Shown: positions 55,363 through 64,000 of the stretch, piece by piece
Numbering within the stretch: the stretch's first letter is position 1
Layout: each line of letters opens with the position of its first letter
DNA from: QZKY01 sp942492925
Lineage (GTDB): Bacteria > Pseudomonadota > Gammaproteobacteria > Burkholderiales > Burkholderiaceae_D
DNA length: 64,000 bases
Assembly (NCBI GenBank): GCA_942492925.1
Contig: OW818641.1
Location: forward strand, 1,674,001 to 1,738,000
Direction: 5' to 3'
Notes under the pieces: generated by a model
Seen by the model: only the letters and a program-made list of their open reading frames with translations
Database searches by the model: none
What the model was told of the DNA's origin: nothing
Translations under genes and position numbers: made by a program

Positions 55363-57425
55363 GATAGTTGACTGAGTAATTCGAGAAATTTTGCTTCGTC
55401 CAATATGGTAATACCGAATGCTTGCGCCTGGCTCAACTTGCTGCCAGCTTCCTGACCTGCGACAACATAATGCGTTTTGCGTGAAACGGATCCGCTCACC
55501 TTGCCTCCCGCAGCCAGAATCATAGCGGTAGCCTGATCCCGCGACAAGTTCGGCAAACTCCCGGTCAACACGATTGTTTTGCCCTGTAAAACGCCCGACG
55601 ACGCACCACTTTCAGCCGCCCAATGCACCCCCGCCGCCTGCAATTGTTCAACCAGGGTCTGGTTCAAGACATCCGAGAAAAAAGCGCGGATCGATTGCGC
55701 CACCACCGGCCCAATATCCGGCACCTGCAGCAACTGCTCCTCATTGGCTGCCATCACGTTTTCCAGTGAACCGAAATGGCTTGCCAGCGCCCTGGCCGTC
55801 GATTCCCCCACGTGACGAATGCCCAGTGCATAAATGAAGCGCGCCAGTGTCGTCGATTTCGATTTTTCCAGTGCGGCCAGCACATTCTGCGCAGACTTGT
55901 CCCCCATGCGATCCAGTGCCGCCAGAACGGGTTGATCAAGCCGGTAGAGATCGGCGGCGGTTTTGACGATGTCGCGATCGACCAATTGATCGATCAGCTG
56001 ATCGCCCATCCCTTCGATATCCATCGCCTTGCGCGAAGCAAAATGCTGCAAGCCTCCTTTACGCTGCGCCGCGCAACGCGTCCAACCGCCGGAACAACGC
56101 GCCACCGCTTCGTCTTCGGGTTTGACGATCGGCGATGCACACACGGGACATACTGTCGGCATCACAAATTCACGAGCATTTTCTGGACGTTGTTCCGGCA
56201 CGAAGGAAACGACCTCTGGAATGACGTCCCCGGCGCGACGCACAATGACAGTATCGCCGATGCGAATGTCCTTGCGCCGAATCTCGTCTTCATTGTGCAA
56301 GGTCGCGTTGGTCACCATCACCCCGCCCACCGATACCGGCGCCAGTCGCGCCACCGGCGTGATCGCCCCCGTTCGCCCCACTTGCACCTCGATATCGAGC
56401 AATGTAGTCACCGCTTCCTGCGCCGGAAACTTGTGCGCTATCGCAAAGCGCGGCGCCCGCGTGACATAACCGAGCTGCTCTTGCTGATCCAGCCGATTGA
56501 CCTTGTACACCACCCCGTCAATGTCGTAGGGCAGCATATCGCGCTTTTCGCCGATACGCCGGAAAAACGACAGCAAACCGTCGGCATCGCGCACCAACGC
56601 CCGTTCCGAACAAACGGGTATCCCGAGTTGCTCATACCAGTCGAGCACACCGGCGTGGGTGAGCGGCATGACCGCGCCTTCAAGAGCACCGATACCATAC
56701 GCAAAAAAGCGCAGCGGGCGTTGTGCGGTAATCCGCGAATCCAGTTGTCGCAAACTGCCGGCCGCAGCATTGCGCGGGTTGGCAAATTCCTTTTGTCCGG
56801 CATCGCGCTGTCGCTGATTCAGCCGGGAAAAATCGTCCTTGAATATCATCACTTCACCGCGCACGTCCAGCACAGCAGGCGGATGCGCTGTTTGCAGTTT
56901 GAGCGGGATGACCCGTATCGTCCGGATGTTGGCGGTCACGTCCTCGCCGGTTTCACCATCGCCGCGCGTAGACGCCTGGGTCAGCACGCCATTTTCGTAA
57001 CGCAAATTGATCGCCAGACCGTCGAATTTCAACTCGGCCGAATACTCGACATGATCGACACCCAATCCTTCGCGCGTGCGGCGATCGAAAGCGATGACAT
57101 CGTCTTCGTCAAACGCATTGCCCAGCGACAGCATCGGCACCGAATGTGCCACCTGTTCAAATTGCGGCAAGGGCGCGCCACCCACGCGCTGGGTCGGTGA
57201 ATCCGGGGTGATCAGTTCGGGATGCGCCTGCTCGATCGATTGCAATTCGCGGAAAAGACGATCGTATTCGGCATCGGGAATGGTGGGCGCATCGAGGACA
57301 TAATACGCAAGATTGTGACGATTCAGCGCATCTCTGAGCTGTTCAGCACGCTGGCGCCATGCAGGTGGATTGCCTTGTTCCGCTGGCTTGCCCTGCCCGT
57401 TGGGGGAGAACAAATCGTGCTGCAT
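55359..57425 (-). CDS. ligA: NAD-dependent DNA ligase
   Basis: Joins Okazaki fragments. The 688-residue protein has the Ia domain (YYVLDAPTIPDAEYDRL), the adenylation site K133FDG in SAELKFDGLA, the OB domain (VGRTGAITPVARLAPV), a four-Cys zinc finger (CPVCASP, ARCSGG, TRCAAQ), HhH motifs and a C-terminal BRCT domain (GKTIVLTGSLPNLSRDQA). ATG 57425 overlaps the zipA stop by one base. Confidence 0.97.
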   Translation of the reverse strand: MQHDLFSPNGQGKPAEQGNPPAWRQRAEQLRDALNRHNLAYYVLDAPTIPDAEYDRLFRELQSIEQAHPELITPDSPTQRVGGAPLPQFEQVAHSVPMLSLGNAFDEDDVIAFDRRTREGLGVDHVEYSAELKFDGLAINLRYENGVLTQASTRGDGETGEDVTANIRTIRVIPLKLQTAHPPAVLDVRGEVMIFKDDFSRLNQRQRDAGQKEFANPRNAAAGSLRQLDSRITAQRPLRFFAYGIGALEGAVMPLTHAGVLDWYEQLGIPVCSERALVRDADGLLSFFRRIGEKRDMLPYDIDGVVYKVNRLDQQEQLGYVTRAPRFAIAHKFPAQEAVTTLLDIEVQVGRTGAITPVARLAPVSVGGVMVTNATLHNEDEIRRKDIRIGDTVIVRRAGDVIPEVVSFVPEQRPENAREFVMPTVCPVCASPIVKPEDEAVARCSGGWTRCAAQRKGGLQHFASRKAMDIEGMGDQLIDQLVDRDIVKTAADLYRLDQPVLAALDRMGDKSAQNVLAALEKSKSTTLARFIYALGIRHVGESTARALASHFGSLENVMAANEEQLLQVPDIGPVVAQSIRAFFSDVLNQTLVEQLQAAGVHWAAESGASSGVLQGKTIVLTGSLPNLSRDQATAMILAAGGKVSGSVSRKTHYVVAGQEAGSKLSQAQAFGITILDEAKFLELLSQLS

Positions 57426-58525
57426 CAGGTGAACAGTCGTAAGGCGCGCGGCGAGCCCGAAGCAATACCGGCAGCCTGCATCTCGTCATAAAATTCGTGA
57501 ACTTGCATGGCAATTTCTTCGAGCGCAGTATCGGACAAGGCTTTCATGCTATCGTCCACGATCATGCCATTCAAGCGCTTGGCCAAGGTTCTGGCACATG
57601 ACAGCATTGCGCCAAAACCGTTTTGTTCCGCTGCAATCCGTGGCACATCCAGCAACAAAGTCAGGCAAGACGTATATTCCGCCGTAACGGGTTCATTGGT
57701 TGTCAGGGAAAAGAGAATCTGGCCATCCGGATCTTGCATGACATAACGGCCATCCGGCCGCACGTCAAACCCCATCCGCTCCAGCGCCACCAGCAAGGTA
57801 TTCAGCGACCAGGGCACGCCATTGGAACGCACGCTCAAGCCCAGTCGCGCATCGTGTTGCGACACAAACTGATACAGCGTTCGAGCATGCTGCATGACCG
57901 TCGGCATATCGGGAATTTCCGGTTCGGCGCCAATTTCATCCGTAATCTGCCGCAAGCGCACAATCAGTTCGGAATATTCCAGTTCGTTCAGCGCGCCACT
58001 GCGGTTGGCCAGTTGCACCCCTGCCTGCAATTCCGTATAGATGCCGCCGTGTGCAATGGAGCGCCATTCTGGCGTCGAAGACAAGGATCCCGGTTGCACC
58101 AAACCCATGTAATGCACCGATTTGCCGCCCACATGGCGCAAGGACTGGAACAAGGGCAGCAGTTTCTCGCCACGCACCGGCGCATCCAAGGTCAACGGGA
58201 TTACGCAATCGATCGCGGCATCAACGGGCAAAATGTCGGGTTGCGACATTTTCGGCTCCGCTTTCGTTTCCAGAACGGGCGCCGGGTCGTCGTCGTTAAA
58301 AAAAATGTCGACCGTCGTGGGCAAGGCTTGCTCATCCAGAACCGGTTCATGTCGTTCTGCAGCAGCGACGGCGGCCACTGGCTTCATCAGCACATCGTCT
58401 TGTTCGGTCGAAAAAGCCTTTTCGACGTGTTTGCGAGCGCGAAACTCGTGCCACTTGTTGTAGCAAACGACGCCGCCCACAATCATGACGCCGATAACGA
58501 TCAAGCTGGTCTGTAAGTCTGTCAT
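57425..58525 (-). CDS. zipA: Cell division protein with ZipA C-terminal FtsZ-binding domain
   Basis: A 366-residue inner-membrane anchor for FtsZ. It has one N-terminal membrane helix (about 7-22), a linker and a C-terminal ZipA domain (DVRPDGRYVMQDPDGQILFS, AEYTSCLTLLLDVPRI). The linker is shorter and less Pro/Gln-rich than in enteric ZipA. It sits between smc and ligA, its usual place in Burkholderiales. The ATG overlaps the smc stop (ATGA). Confidence 0.9.
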   Translation of the reverse strand: MTDLQTSLIVIGVMIVGGVVCYNKWHEFRARKHVEKAFSTEQDDVLMKPVAAVAAAERHEPVLDEQALPTTVDIFFNDDDPAPVLETKAEPKMSQPDILPVDAAIDCVIPLTLDAPVRGEKLLPLFQSLRHVGGKSVHYMGLVQPGSLSSTPEWRSIAHGGIYTELQAGVQLANRSGALNELEYSELIVRLRQITDEIGAEPEIPDMPTVMQHARTLYQFVSQHDARLGLSVRSNGVPWSLNTLLVALERMGFDVRPDGRYVMQDPDGQILFSLTTNEPVTAEYTSCLTLLLDVPRIAAEQNGFGAMLSCARTLAKRLNGMIVDDSMKALSDTALEEIAMQVHEFYDEMQAAGIASGSPRALRLFT

Positions 58526-61500
58526 GCAGCCCTTGCCTCTGAAGCAAAATTGGAAGCCGATTCCAAATCCACCACCACAATGCGAGAGACACCTTGTTCT
58601 TGCATCGTCACGCCGATCAATTCTTGCGCCATTTCCATTGCGATCTTGTTGTGCGTGATGAACAGGAATTGCGTATTGTCCGACATTTTTTTGACCATAT
58701 TGGCGTAACGCTCCGTATTAGCATCATCCAGCGGCGCATCCACCTCGTCCAGCAAACAGAACGGTGCCGGATTGAGCTGGAACATTGCGAACACCAATGC
58801 AATCGCCGTCATCGCCTTTTCGCCACCGGACAACAACTGAATCGTGGCGTTTTTCTTGCCTGGCGGTTGTGCCATTACCTGCACGCCGGAATCCAGAATT
58901 TCCCCACCCGTCATGATCAGGCTGGCCTTGCCCCCGCCAAACAGCGCCGGGAACAACTCCGAGAAATGCTGGTTCACCTGATCGAAGGTTTCCTGGAGCC
59001 GGTCACGGGTTTCACGATCAATGCGCCCTATCGCATCTTCCAGCGTATTGATGGCTTCCGTCAAGTCGGCGTGTTGCGAATCGAGATGGCGTTTGCGCTC
59101 GGCAGCCGTTTCCAGCTCTTCCAGCGCAGCCAGATTGACCGCTCCCAGGGCCGCAATCGCATTGGTCAAGCGGGTTACTTCGCCCTGCAGGTACTGCGGC
59201 TTCATTTCCGATTGATCCAGCGCCATCAGCGCCGCCTCGTCGGCTTGCGCATCGATCAACTGTTGCGCAAAACCGTCACGGTTGAGACGCGCCGCCTGCT
59301 CTTTCAGCTGCAACTCGATGATACGCTCACGTAAAGGCTGCAAACCGCGTTCGGCTTCCAGACGCGTCTCTTCGCCTTTGCGAACCTGCTGGGAAATCTG
59401 ATCCAGTTCATGACGCGCATCGGACAGCGCCTTTTCCTGCTCCATGCGCTGTTCCAGCAGGGTTTGCAATCCGGCCTGCGCCGTCTGATCATCCAGCGTC
59501 TCCAGTTCCAGCTGACCTTGCTGCATGTCTTTGAGCAGCTTCTCGGATTGTTCTTGCGCGGTCGCGATGTTGCGACACAATTCCTCGATCCGGCTGCGTT
59601 GGGCGCGCTCGGAAAATTCAGCCTCCTGCGCGGCCCGTTCTGCATCGCGCAGCCGGCTCCGCGCATCGGCCAGTTCGCGTTCCCTGTCCAGATAAATCGT
59701 CTGGCTGTCTTCGAAACGTTCTTGCGCCTGCCCGAGTTCAATATCCAGTTGTTCCAGTCGAGCTTCGCCTTCTGCCTGCGTTTGCCGAACATCGGCTTCC
59801 TGTACCGCAATTTCATCCAGCTCCGCAGTAATTTGGGTACTGCGCTGACGATAACGCTCGTGCAATTCGTTGAGTTTCAACAGATCGAGTTGCATCGCGT
59901 GGATGGACTTGGTCAGATCGGCAGCCGTCTGGCGAATTTCCTGCAACTGACGATTGAGGTGCGCGAGTCCAGCTTCCTCGCGAATGACCTTGGCCTTGGT
60001 TTCTTCACCCAGCAATTGCTGCGCGCGCTGCTGTTTGGTCAGGCTGTCGATTTCCTGGCGACGTGTCATCACGCCATCCTGTTCGGAATCCGGCGCATAG
60101 AAAGACACACCGGAGCGGCTGATGACATGCCCTTCGCGCGTCACCAAATAGCCGCCAACCGGCAGTTTGTCCCGTTCGGAAAAAGCGGCAGCAGTACTGT
60201 CTGCGACAAAGACATTGTGCAACCAGTCCTGCATCAAGGCACGCAATCCCGGATCGTTCAGTTTGAGCAGACCGAGCAAGGGCCGCAATCCCGACACCTT
60301 GTCATTGGTGGCGGCCGGATTACCTGCGGGCTGGCCAGCGGGCGTGAACAGCGCCAGCTTTGCCGGGGGTGCATCGCTGAAAAACGCCTTGGCCCAATCA
60401 ATGTTGGACATTTCCAGCGCAGTCACGCGCTCGCGCAAAATGGATTCCAGCGCCGTTTCCCACCCTTGATCAATCTGCAGTTTTTGCCACAGGCGCGGCA
60501 AAGTGTTCAATTCATGTTTTTCCAGCCAGGGCTGCACTTTGGCTTGCGATTGCACGCGTTCCTGCAATTGTTTCAGTGCCGTCAGGCGCGCCTCAATTTG
60601 CGTTTGCGACGCCGCTTCCTGCCCCAGCTGTTGCTGCATCGCGCGCAGGGCTTCTTCCTGCACCGAACGCTGATCGCGCAAGGCATCGATCTGCTGTTCG
60701 GCTTCGATCAAGGCTTGCTGCGACGCTTCCAGTTCCGCTTTCAGTTGTGCCAGACGGTCTTCGTCTGGCGCCTGCATCCCCTTGTTTTCTTCAGCCAATC
60801 GCTCGCGGCGCGCCACCAGCGTTGACAGCGTGGCGGATGCATTGCGATGGTTGGCCGACTCCAGTCCGATTTGCTGCTGGACTTCTGCGATACCGCCGCG
60901 CAATGCATTGGCATTTTCCTGCGCTTCTCGCCAGACTTGCTCGAACGTGGGCATCGCATCGTTTTGCTGCTGCACCACTTCCCGCGCTTGCAGCACACTG
61001 GCTGCCAGTTCCTCCAGCGTCTGCTCCGCTTGCTCCAGCTCATCTTGCTGCTGCTTGCCTTGCTGTTGCCACTGATCACGTTGACCCGAAATGGCCGTGA
61101 GCTGATTTTGCAAACGCGTGCGCGATTCGATCACAAACCGGATTTGCGCTTCCAGACTGCCGATTTCCGAATTCGTCTGATACAGCACGCCTTGGGCCTG
61201 ATGCACGCGGTCGCTGGAATCAAAATGCGCCTGGCGCAAATGCTCCAACCCCGCTTCGGCGCGATGCAAGCCTGCGGTCTGTTCGTCCAGCGCAATTTGC
61301 GCGCGTTCGATATCGCGCATCAGTTTTTGCTGCTCTTCATCCGCTTCGTTCCGACGCAACAGCCACAACAGTTTCTGTTTTTCGTCTTGTTCAGCATGCA
61401 GCGTGTGATACTGGCGCGCGACAATCGCCTGCGCTTCCAGTCTTTCGAGATTGGCATCCAGTTCGCGGCGAATGTCTTCGACGCGCAACAGATTTTCATG

Positions 61501-62061
61501 CGCATCTTTCAGACGGTTTTCCGTTTCGCGACGTCGTTCCTTGTAAATCGATACACCGGCCGCTTCTTCGAGGAAAATCCGCAACTCTTCCGGACGCGCT
61601 TCGATGATGCGCGAAATCATGCCCTGGCCGATGATCGCGTACGCACGCGGTCCCAGACCCGTGCCCATGAAGATGTCCTGAATGTCGCGACGGCGCACCG
61701 CCTGGTTGTTGATGTAGTAAGTGGAAGCGCCGTCACGCGTCAAAATGCGCTTGACCGAAATTTCAGCGTATTGCCCCCATTGCCCGCCGGCTTTGCCGGA
61801 AGCATTGTCGAAAACCAGTTCGACCGAGGAGCGGCCAGATGGCTTGCGACTGTCCGTGCCATTAAAAATAACGTCCTGCATCGATTCACCGCGCAACTCG
61901 GAAGCGCGAGATTCGCCGAGCACCCAGCGCACGGCATCGATAATGTTGGATTTGCCGCAACCGTTGGGACCGACCACCCCGACGAGCTGCCCCAAGATCT
62001 GAAAATTTGTGGGATCCACAAAAGACTTGAATCCTGATAACTTGATAGACGTTAAACGCAC
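58522..62061 (-). CDS. smc: Chromosome segregation protein SMC
   Basis: ABC-type ATPase of about 1179 residues that compacts and separates chromosomes. It has the Walker A GPNGCGKSN (31-39), a QGMISRII segment, two long coiled coils with a central hinge (near GLRPLLGLLKLNDPGLRALM), the signature LSGGEKAMTAIALVFA and Walker B CLLDEVDAPLDDAN. GTG 62061 matches the family N-terminus (RLTSIKLSGFKSFVDPT); the upstream TTG at 62082 is less likely. It is the first gene of the minus-strand operon to def. Confidence 0.96.
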   Translation of the reverse strand: MRLTSIKLSGFKSFVDPTNFQILGQLVGVVGPNGCGKSNIIDAVRWVLGESRASELRGESMQDVIFNGTDSRKPSGRSSVELVFDNASGKAGGQWGQYAEISVKRILTRDGASTYYINNQAVRRRDIQDIFMGTGLGPRAYAIIGQGMISRIIEARPEELRIFLEEAAGVSIYKERRRETENRLKDAHENLLRVEDIRRELDANLERLEAQAIVARQYHTLHAEQDEKQKLLWLLRRNEADEEQQKLMRDIERAQIALDEQTAGLHRAEAGLEHLRQAHFDSSDRVHQAQGVLYQTNSEIGSLEAQIRFVIESRTRLQNQLTAISGQRDQWQQQGKQQQDELEQAEQTLEELAASVLQAREVVQQQNDAMPTFEQVWREAQENANALRGGIAEVQQQIGLESANHRNASATLSTLVARRERLAEENKGMQAPDEDRLAQLKAELEASQQALIEAEQQIDALRDQRSVQEEALRAMQQQLGQEAASQTQIEARLTALKQLQERVQSQAKVQPWLEKHELNTLPRLWQKLQIDQGWETALESILRERVTALEMSNIDWAKAFFSDAPPAKLALFTPAGQPAGNPAATNDKVSGLRPLLGLLKLNDPGLRALMQDWLHNVFVADSTAAAFSERDKLPVGGYLVTREGHVISRSGVSFYAPDSEQDGVMTRRQEIDSLTKQQRAQQLLGEETKAKVIREEAGLAHLNRQLQEIRQTAADLTKSIHAMQLDLLKLNELHERYRQRSTQITAELDEIAVQEADVRQTQAEGEARLEQLDIELGQAQERFEDSQTIYLDRERELADARSRLRDAERAAQEAEFSERAQRSRIEELCRNIATAQEQSEKLLKDMQQGQLELETLDDQTAQAGLQTLLEQRMEQEKALSDARHELDQISQQVRKGEETRLEAERGLQPLRERIIELQLKEQAARLNRDGFAQQLIDAQADEAALMALDQSEMKPQYLQGEVTRLTNAIAALGAVNLAALEELETAAERKRHLDSQHADLTEAINTLEDAIGRIDRETRDRLQETFDQVNQHFSELFPALFGGGKASLIMTGGEILDSGVQVMAQPPGKKNATIQLLSGGEKAMTAIALVFAMFQLNPAPFCLLDEVDAPLDDANTERYANMVKKMSDNTQFLFITHNKIAMEMAQELIGVTMQEQGVSRIVVVDLESASNFASEARAA

Positions 62062-62384
62062 GATATAGACGATTCTCAGCAAAAACGAGGAAGTAGCAGC
62101 GGAAGCGAAACGATCACTCCCCTTGCCCCGAACAATAGCTTGTAATCATACCATTCAGCCCAGCCACCCGAACCCACTATTTGCTGCCTGTCGATGGAAC
62201 GCATCCCGATTCGCCCAATTAATAAGCACCCCCATTTCCGTTTTTTTATGGCTTTTCGACAACCCATTGAATTCGCTCACCGTTGTGCCCTTTCTCCCCT
62301 TCGCTCATAATAACGAGCCTTGTTTGCAAATAAATAGTGCACCCCGCCACGGGTGTTGATCAACCACCACCAAATAATGCCGTC
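62062..62384. other. Divergent intergenic region between smc and dapC
   Basis: About 320 bases. A candidate dapC promoter lies at 62283-62311. No gene or repeat is seen, and no clear smc promoter. Confidence 0.5.
62283..62311 (+). promoter_or_regulatory. Candidate promoter of dapC
   Basis: TTGTGC (62283-62288) and CATAAT (62306-62311) are exactly 17 bases apart. Predicted start is near 62318, about 67 bases before the GTG. Confidence 0.4.
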
Positions 62385-63590
62385 GTGAATCCTCTTCTGC
62401 AAAAGCTGCAACCCTATCCGTTCGAAAAACTGCGCCTGTTGTTTTCCGACGTCAAGCCTCACCCTGCCCTGCCGCATGTGAGTCTCGGCCTTGGTGAACC
62501 GCGCCACCCGACGCCTGATTTCATCAAGCGCGCCCTGACGGATAATCTGGGGGGACTGTCGTCCTATCCCGCCACGCTGGGCACGGAACGCCTCCGCGAA
62601 TCCATCGCCGCCTGGCTGAAACTGCGCTACAACTTGTCCGCCCTTTCCCCAGCAACGCAAGTGCTGCCGACCCTGGGGTCACGCGAAGCCTTGTTTTCGC
62701 TCGCCCAGGCGGTGATCGACCCCAAACCCGGCGCGCTGGTGCTTTGCCCAAATCCGTTTTATCAAATCTACGAAGGTGCCGCTTTACTCGCGGGGGCCCA
62801 ACCCTATTTTGCGAATTCCGATCCGGCCCGCAATTTTGCGCCCGACTACGACAGCATTCCGCCGGAAGTCTGGGCGCGGGTGCAAGTGCTGTACCTCTGC
62901 TCCCCCGGCAACCCGACTGGCGCCGTGCTGGGCATGGACGACTGGAAAAAACTCTTTGCGCTCTCGGATCGCTACGGCTTCCTTATCGCCTCCGACGAGT
63001 GCTATTCCGAAATCTATTTCGGCGACAATGCGCCGCTCGGCGGTCTGGAAGCCGCGCAACGCCTCGGCCGCGACGGCTATCCGCGCCTGATCATGCTCTC
63101 CAGCCTCTCGAAGCGGTCGAATGTGCCGGGCATGCGCTCGGGGTTTGTCGCGGGCGACGCTAGCATCATCAAGCAATTCCTCTTGTATCGCACCTACCAC
63201 GGCAGCGCGATGAGCCTACCGATACAGGAAGCCTCAATCGCTGCGTGGAACGATGAAGCGCATGTCGTGGAAAACCGCAAACTATATGCCGCCAAATTCG
63301 CGCAAGTGACGCCCGTGCTGCAACAAGTGCTGGACGTGTCGCTGCCCGACGCGAGCTTTTACCTCTGGGCTGACGTTCATCGCCGTACCGGCCTGTCGGA
63401 CACCGAATTTGCGCAACGCCTTTATGCCGAAAAGCATGTGACCGTCCTGCCCGGCAGCTACCTCGCCCGCGATGCCCACGGCATCAATCCGGGCGCCAAC
63501 CGCATCCGGATCGCGCTCGTCGCCGAAGTGAGCGAATGTCTGGAAGCGGCCAATCGCATCGTCGATTTCGTCAAGGCTCTCGCAAAATAA
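62385..63590 (+). CDS. dapC: Succinyldiaminopimelate transaminase
   Basis: PLP aminotransferase of the succinylase branch of lysine/meso-DAP synthesis. The 401-residue protein has LGLGEPRHPTPDFI near the start, SYPATLGTERLRESIAAWL, the PLP lysine in SSLSKRSNVPGMRSG, and GANRIRIALVAE at the end. GTG 62385 (VNPLLQKLQPYPFEKLR) matches the family start. In related genomes dapD and dapE follow; here a terminator and a convergent ddh gene follow instead. Confidence 0.92.
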   Translation: MNPLLQKLQPYPFEKLRLLFSDVKPHPALPHVSLGLGEPRHPTPDFIKRALTDNLGGLSSYPATLGTERLRESIAAWLKLRYNLSALSPATQVLPTLGSREALFSLAQAVIDPKPGALVLCPNPFYQIYEGAALLAGAQPYFANSDPARNFAPDYDSIPPEVWARVQVLYLCSPGNPTGAVLGMDDWKKLFALSDRYGFLIASDECYSEIYFGDNAPLGGLEAAQRLGRDGYPRLIMLSSLSKRSNVPGMRSGFVAGDASIIKQFLLYRTYHGSAMSLPIQEASIAAWNDEAHVVENRKLYAAKFAQVTPVLQQVLDVSLPDASFYLWADVHRRTGLSDTEFAQRLYAEKHVTVLPGSYLARDAHGINPGANRIRIALVAEVSECLEAANRIVDFVKALAK

Positions 63591-63603
63591 CGCTCACCAA
63601 ATA

Positions 63604-63635
63604 AAAAACGCGGCAGAATTACCTGCCGCGTTTTT
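63604..63635. terminator. Bidirectional rho-independent terminator between dapC and ddh
   Basis: AAAAACGCGGCAG pairs perfectly with CTGCCGCGTTTTT around a six-base loop, giving a T-run on both strands. It ends dapC and the convergent dehydrogenase gene. Confidence 0.92.
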
Positions 63636-63668
63636 CTTCTCCAGACTTCAAAAATCAGCGCTTCGCTA

Positions 63669-64000
63669 TCAGAGTAATTCCTTGCGCAAGTCGGCCGCGC
63701 TCTTAATCGACAAGAGGCCCGGTGCCACATCAAACGCCGTTTTCGCACCGATGTCGCCGGCACGATGCAGGCGAATCGTGGCACGCGCGTAAGCAATCAA
63801 GGCGCTGGAGGTAAATTCCGGATTGCTGCCCAACGCCAGGCGGAATTCAATGGTCTGCGCCGTATTCTTGCCCGTCACCCCGCTGCGGATCACAAAGCCG
63901 CCATGCGGCATTGCACTGTGCTTGGCCACAAGCTCGGTTTCGCTGATGAAATTCACTTTGGTGTCATAGTCGACGAAGTAATCCGGCATGGTGACAATGG
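63669..64000 (-). CDS. ddh: meso-Diaminopimelate D-dehydrogenase, 5' end cut by window edge
   Basis: NADPH-dependent enzyme that aminates tetrahydrodipicolinate directly to meso-DAP, bypassing the succinylase steps. The C-terminal 110 residues are present: MPDYFVDYDTKVNFI, HSAMPHGGFVIRSGVTG, SNPEFTSSALIAYARA and GAKTAFDVAPGLLS match the ending of known Ddh proteins. The frame is open to the window end (IVT before MPDYF), so the start is outside. Confidence 0.9.
   Translation of the reverse strand, partial: IVTMPDYFVDYDTKVNFISETELVAKHSAMPHGGFVIRSGVTGKNTAQTIEFRLALGSNPEFTSSALIAYARATIRLHRAGDIGAKTAFDVAPGLLSIKSAADLRKELL

Noticed and set aside
55776..57200. Long plus-strand frame of 474 codons
   Set aside because: It is antisense to ligA, has no family resemblance, and ligA motifs are complete.
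59410..62037. Two long plus-strand frames opposite smc
   Set aside because: They are antisense shadows of the smc coiled-coil regions, rich in Leu/Arg/Gln and without ribosome sites.

Overview
The window is a 64 kb piece of a betaproteobacterial chromosome. Gene content, protein sequences and gene order (carA-carB; trpS next to an M50 protease and a YciO protein; mutL-MFS-miaA; miaB-phoH-ybeY-corC-lnt-thyA; ybgC-tolQRAB-pal-cpoB; smc-zipA-ligA) fit the Burkholderiales, most likely an Oxalobacteraceae/Herminiimonas-like organism. That placement is an inference; there is no rRNA gene in the window. No phage, insertion sequence, integrase, toxin-antitoxin pair or CRISPR array is visible.

Layout. 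1-9.6 kb: minus-strand housekeeping genes (3'-truncated carB, carA, trpS with a one-base frameshift, M50 protease, YciO, htpX, PHP phosphoesterase, alpha/beta hydrolase), with a 140-bp palindromic element after htpX. 9.8-13.9 kb: gamma-carbonic anhydrase, Hsp33 and a large DUF349 protein. 14.3-22.2 kb: accessory region with two tandem BCAM0308-type zinc-ribbon proteins, an HD-GYP protein, a copper-type P-ATPase with two YHS domains, a glycosyltransferase and a patatin-like lipase. 22.4-27.7 kb: lipoprotein, DedA, mutL, Bcr-type MFS pump, miaA and tRNA-Met. 27.9-38.4 kb: small hypothetical genes, a PA2778/PA2779 pair, miaB, phoH, ybeY, a PstS/OmpA fusion, corC, lnt and thyA.

38.9-46.3 kb: an AT-rich membrane protein is followed by an eroded cluster: cation P-ATPase, APH/AAA ATP-binding protein, nicotinamidase and nicotinate phosphoribosyltransferase, all broken by frameshifts, stops or deletions. 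The cluster ends at an intact Crp/Fnr regulator that keeps an FNR-type recognition helix but lacks most FNR iron-sulfur cysteines. FNR-like boxes lie between the two broken NAD-salvage genes and upstream of the BCAM0308-type pair. This resembles a decaying version of the low-oxygen/persistence modules known in Burkholderia (lxa locus) and Pseudomonas (ANR regulon), and is the most interesting part of the window.

46.3-64 kb: the Tol-Pal envelope operon led by dcd and a DUF1275 protein, an enoyl-CoA hydratase, a tightly overlapped smc-zipA-ligA-galU-def operon, and dapC facing a partial meso-diaminopimelate dehydrogenase gene, so two different routes to meso-DAP sit side by side.
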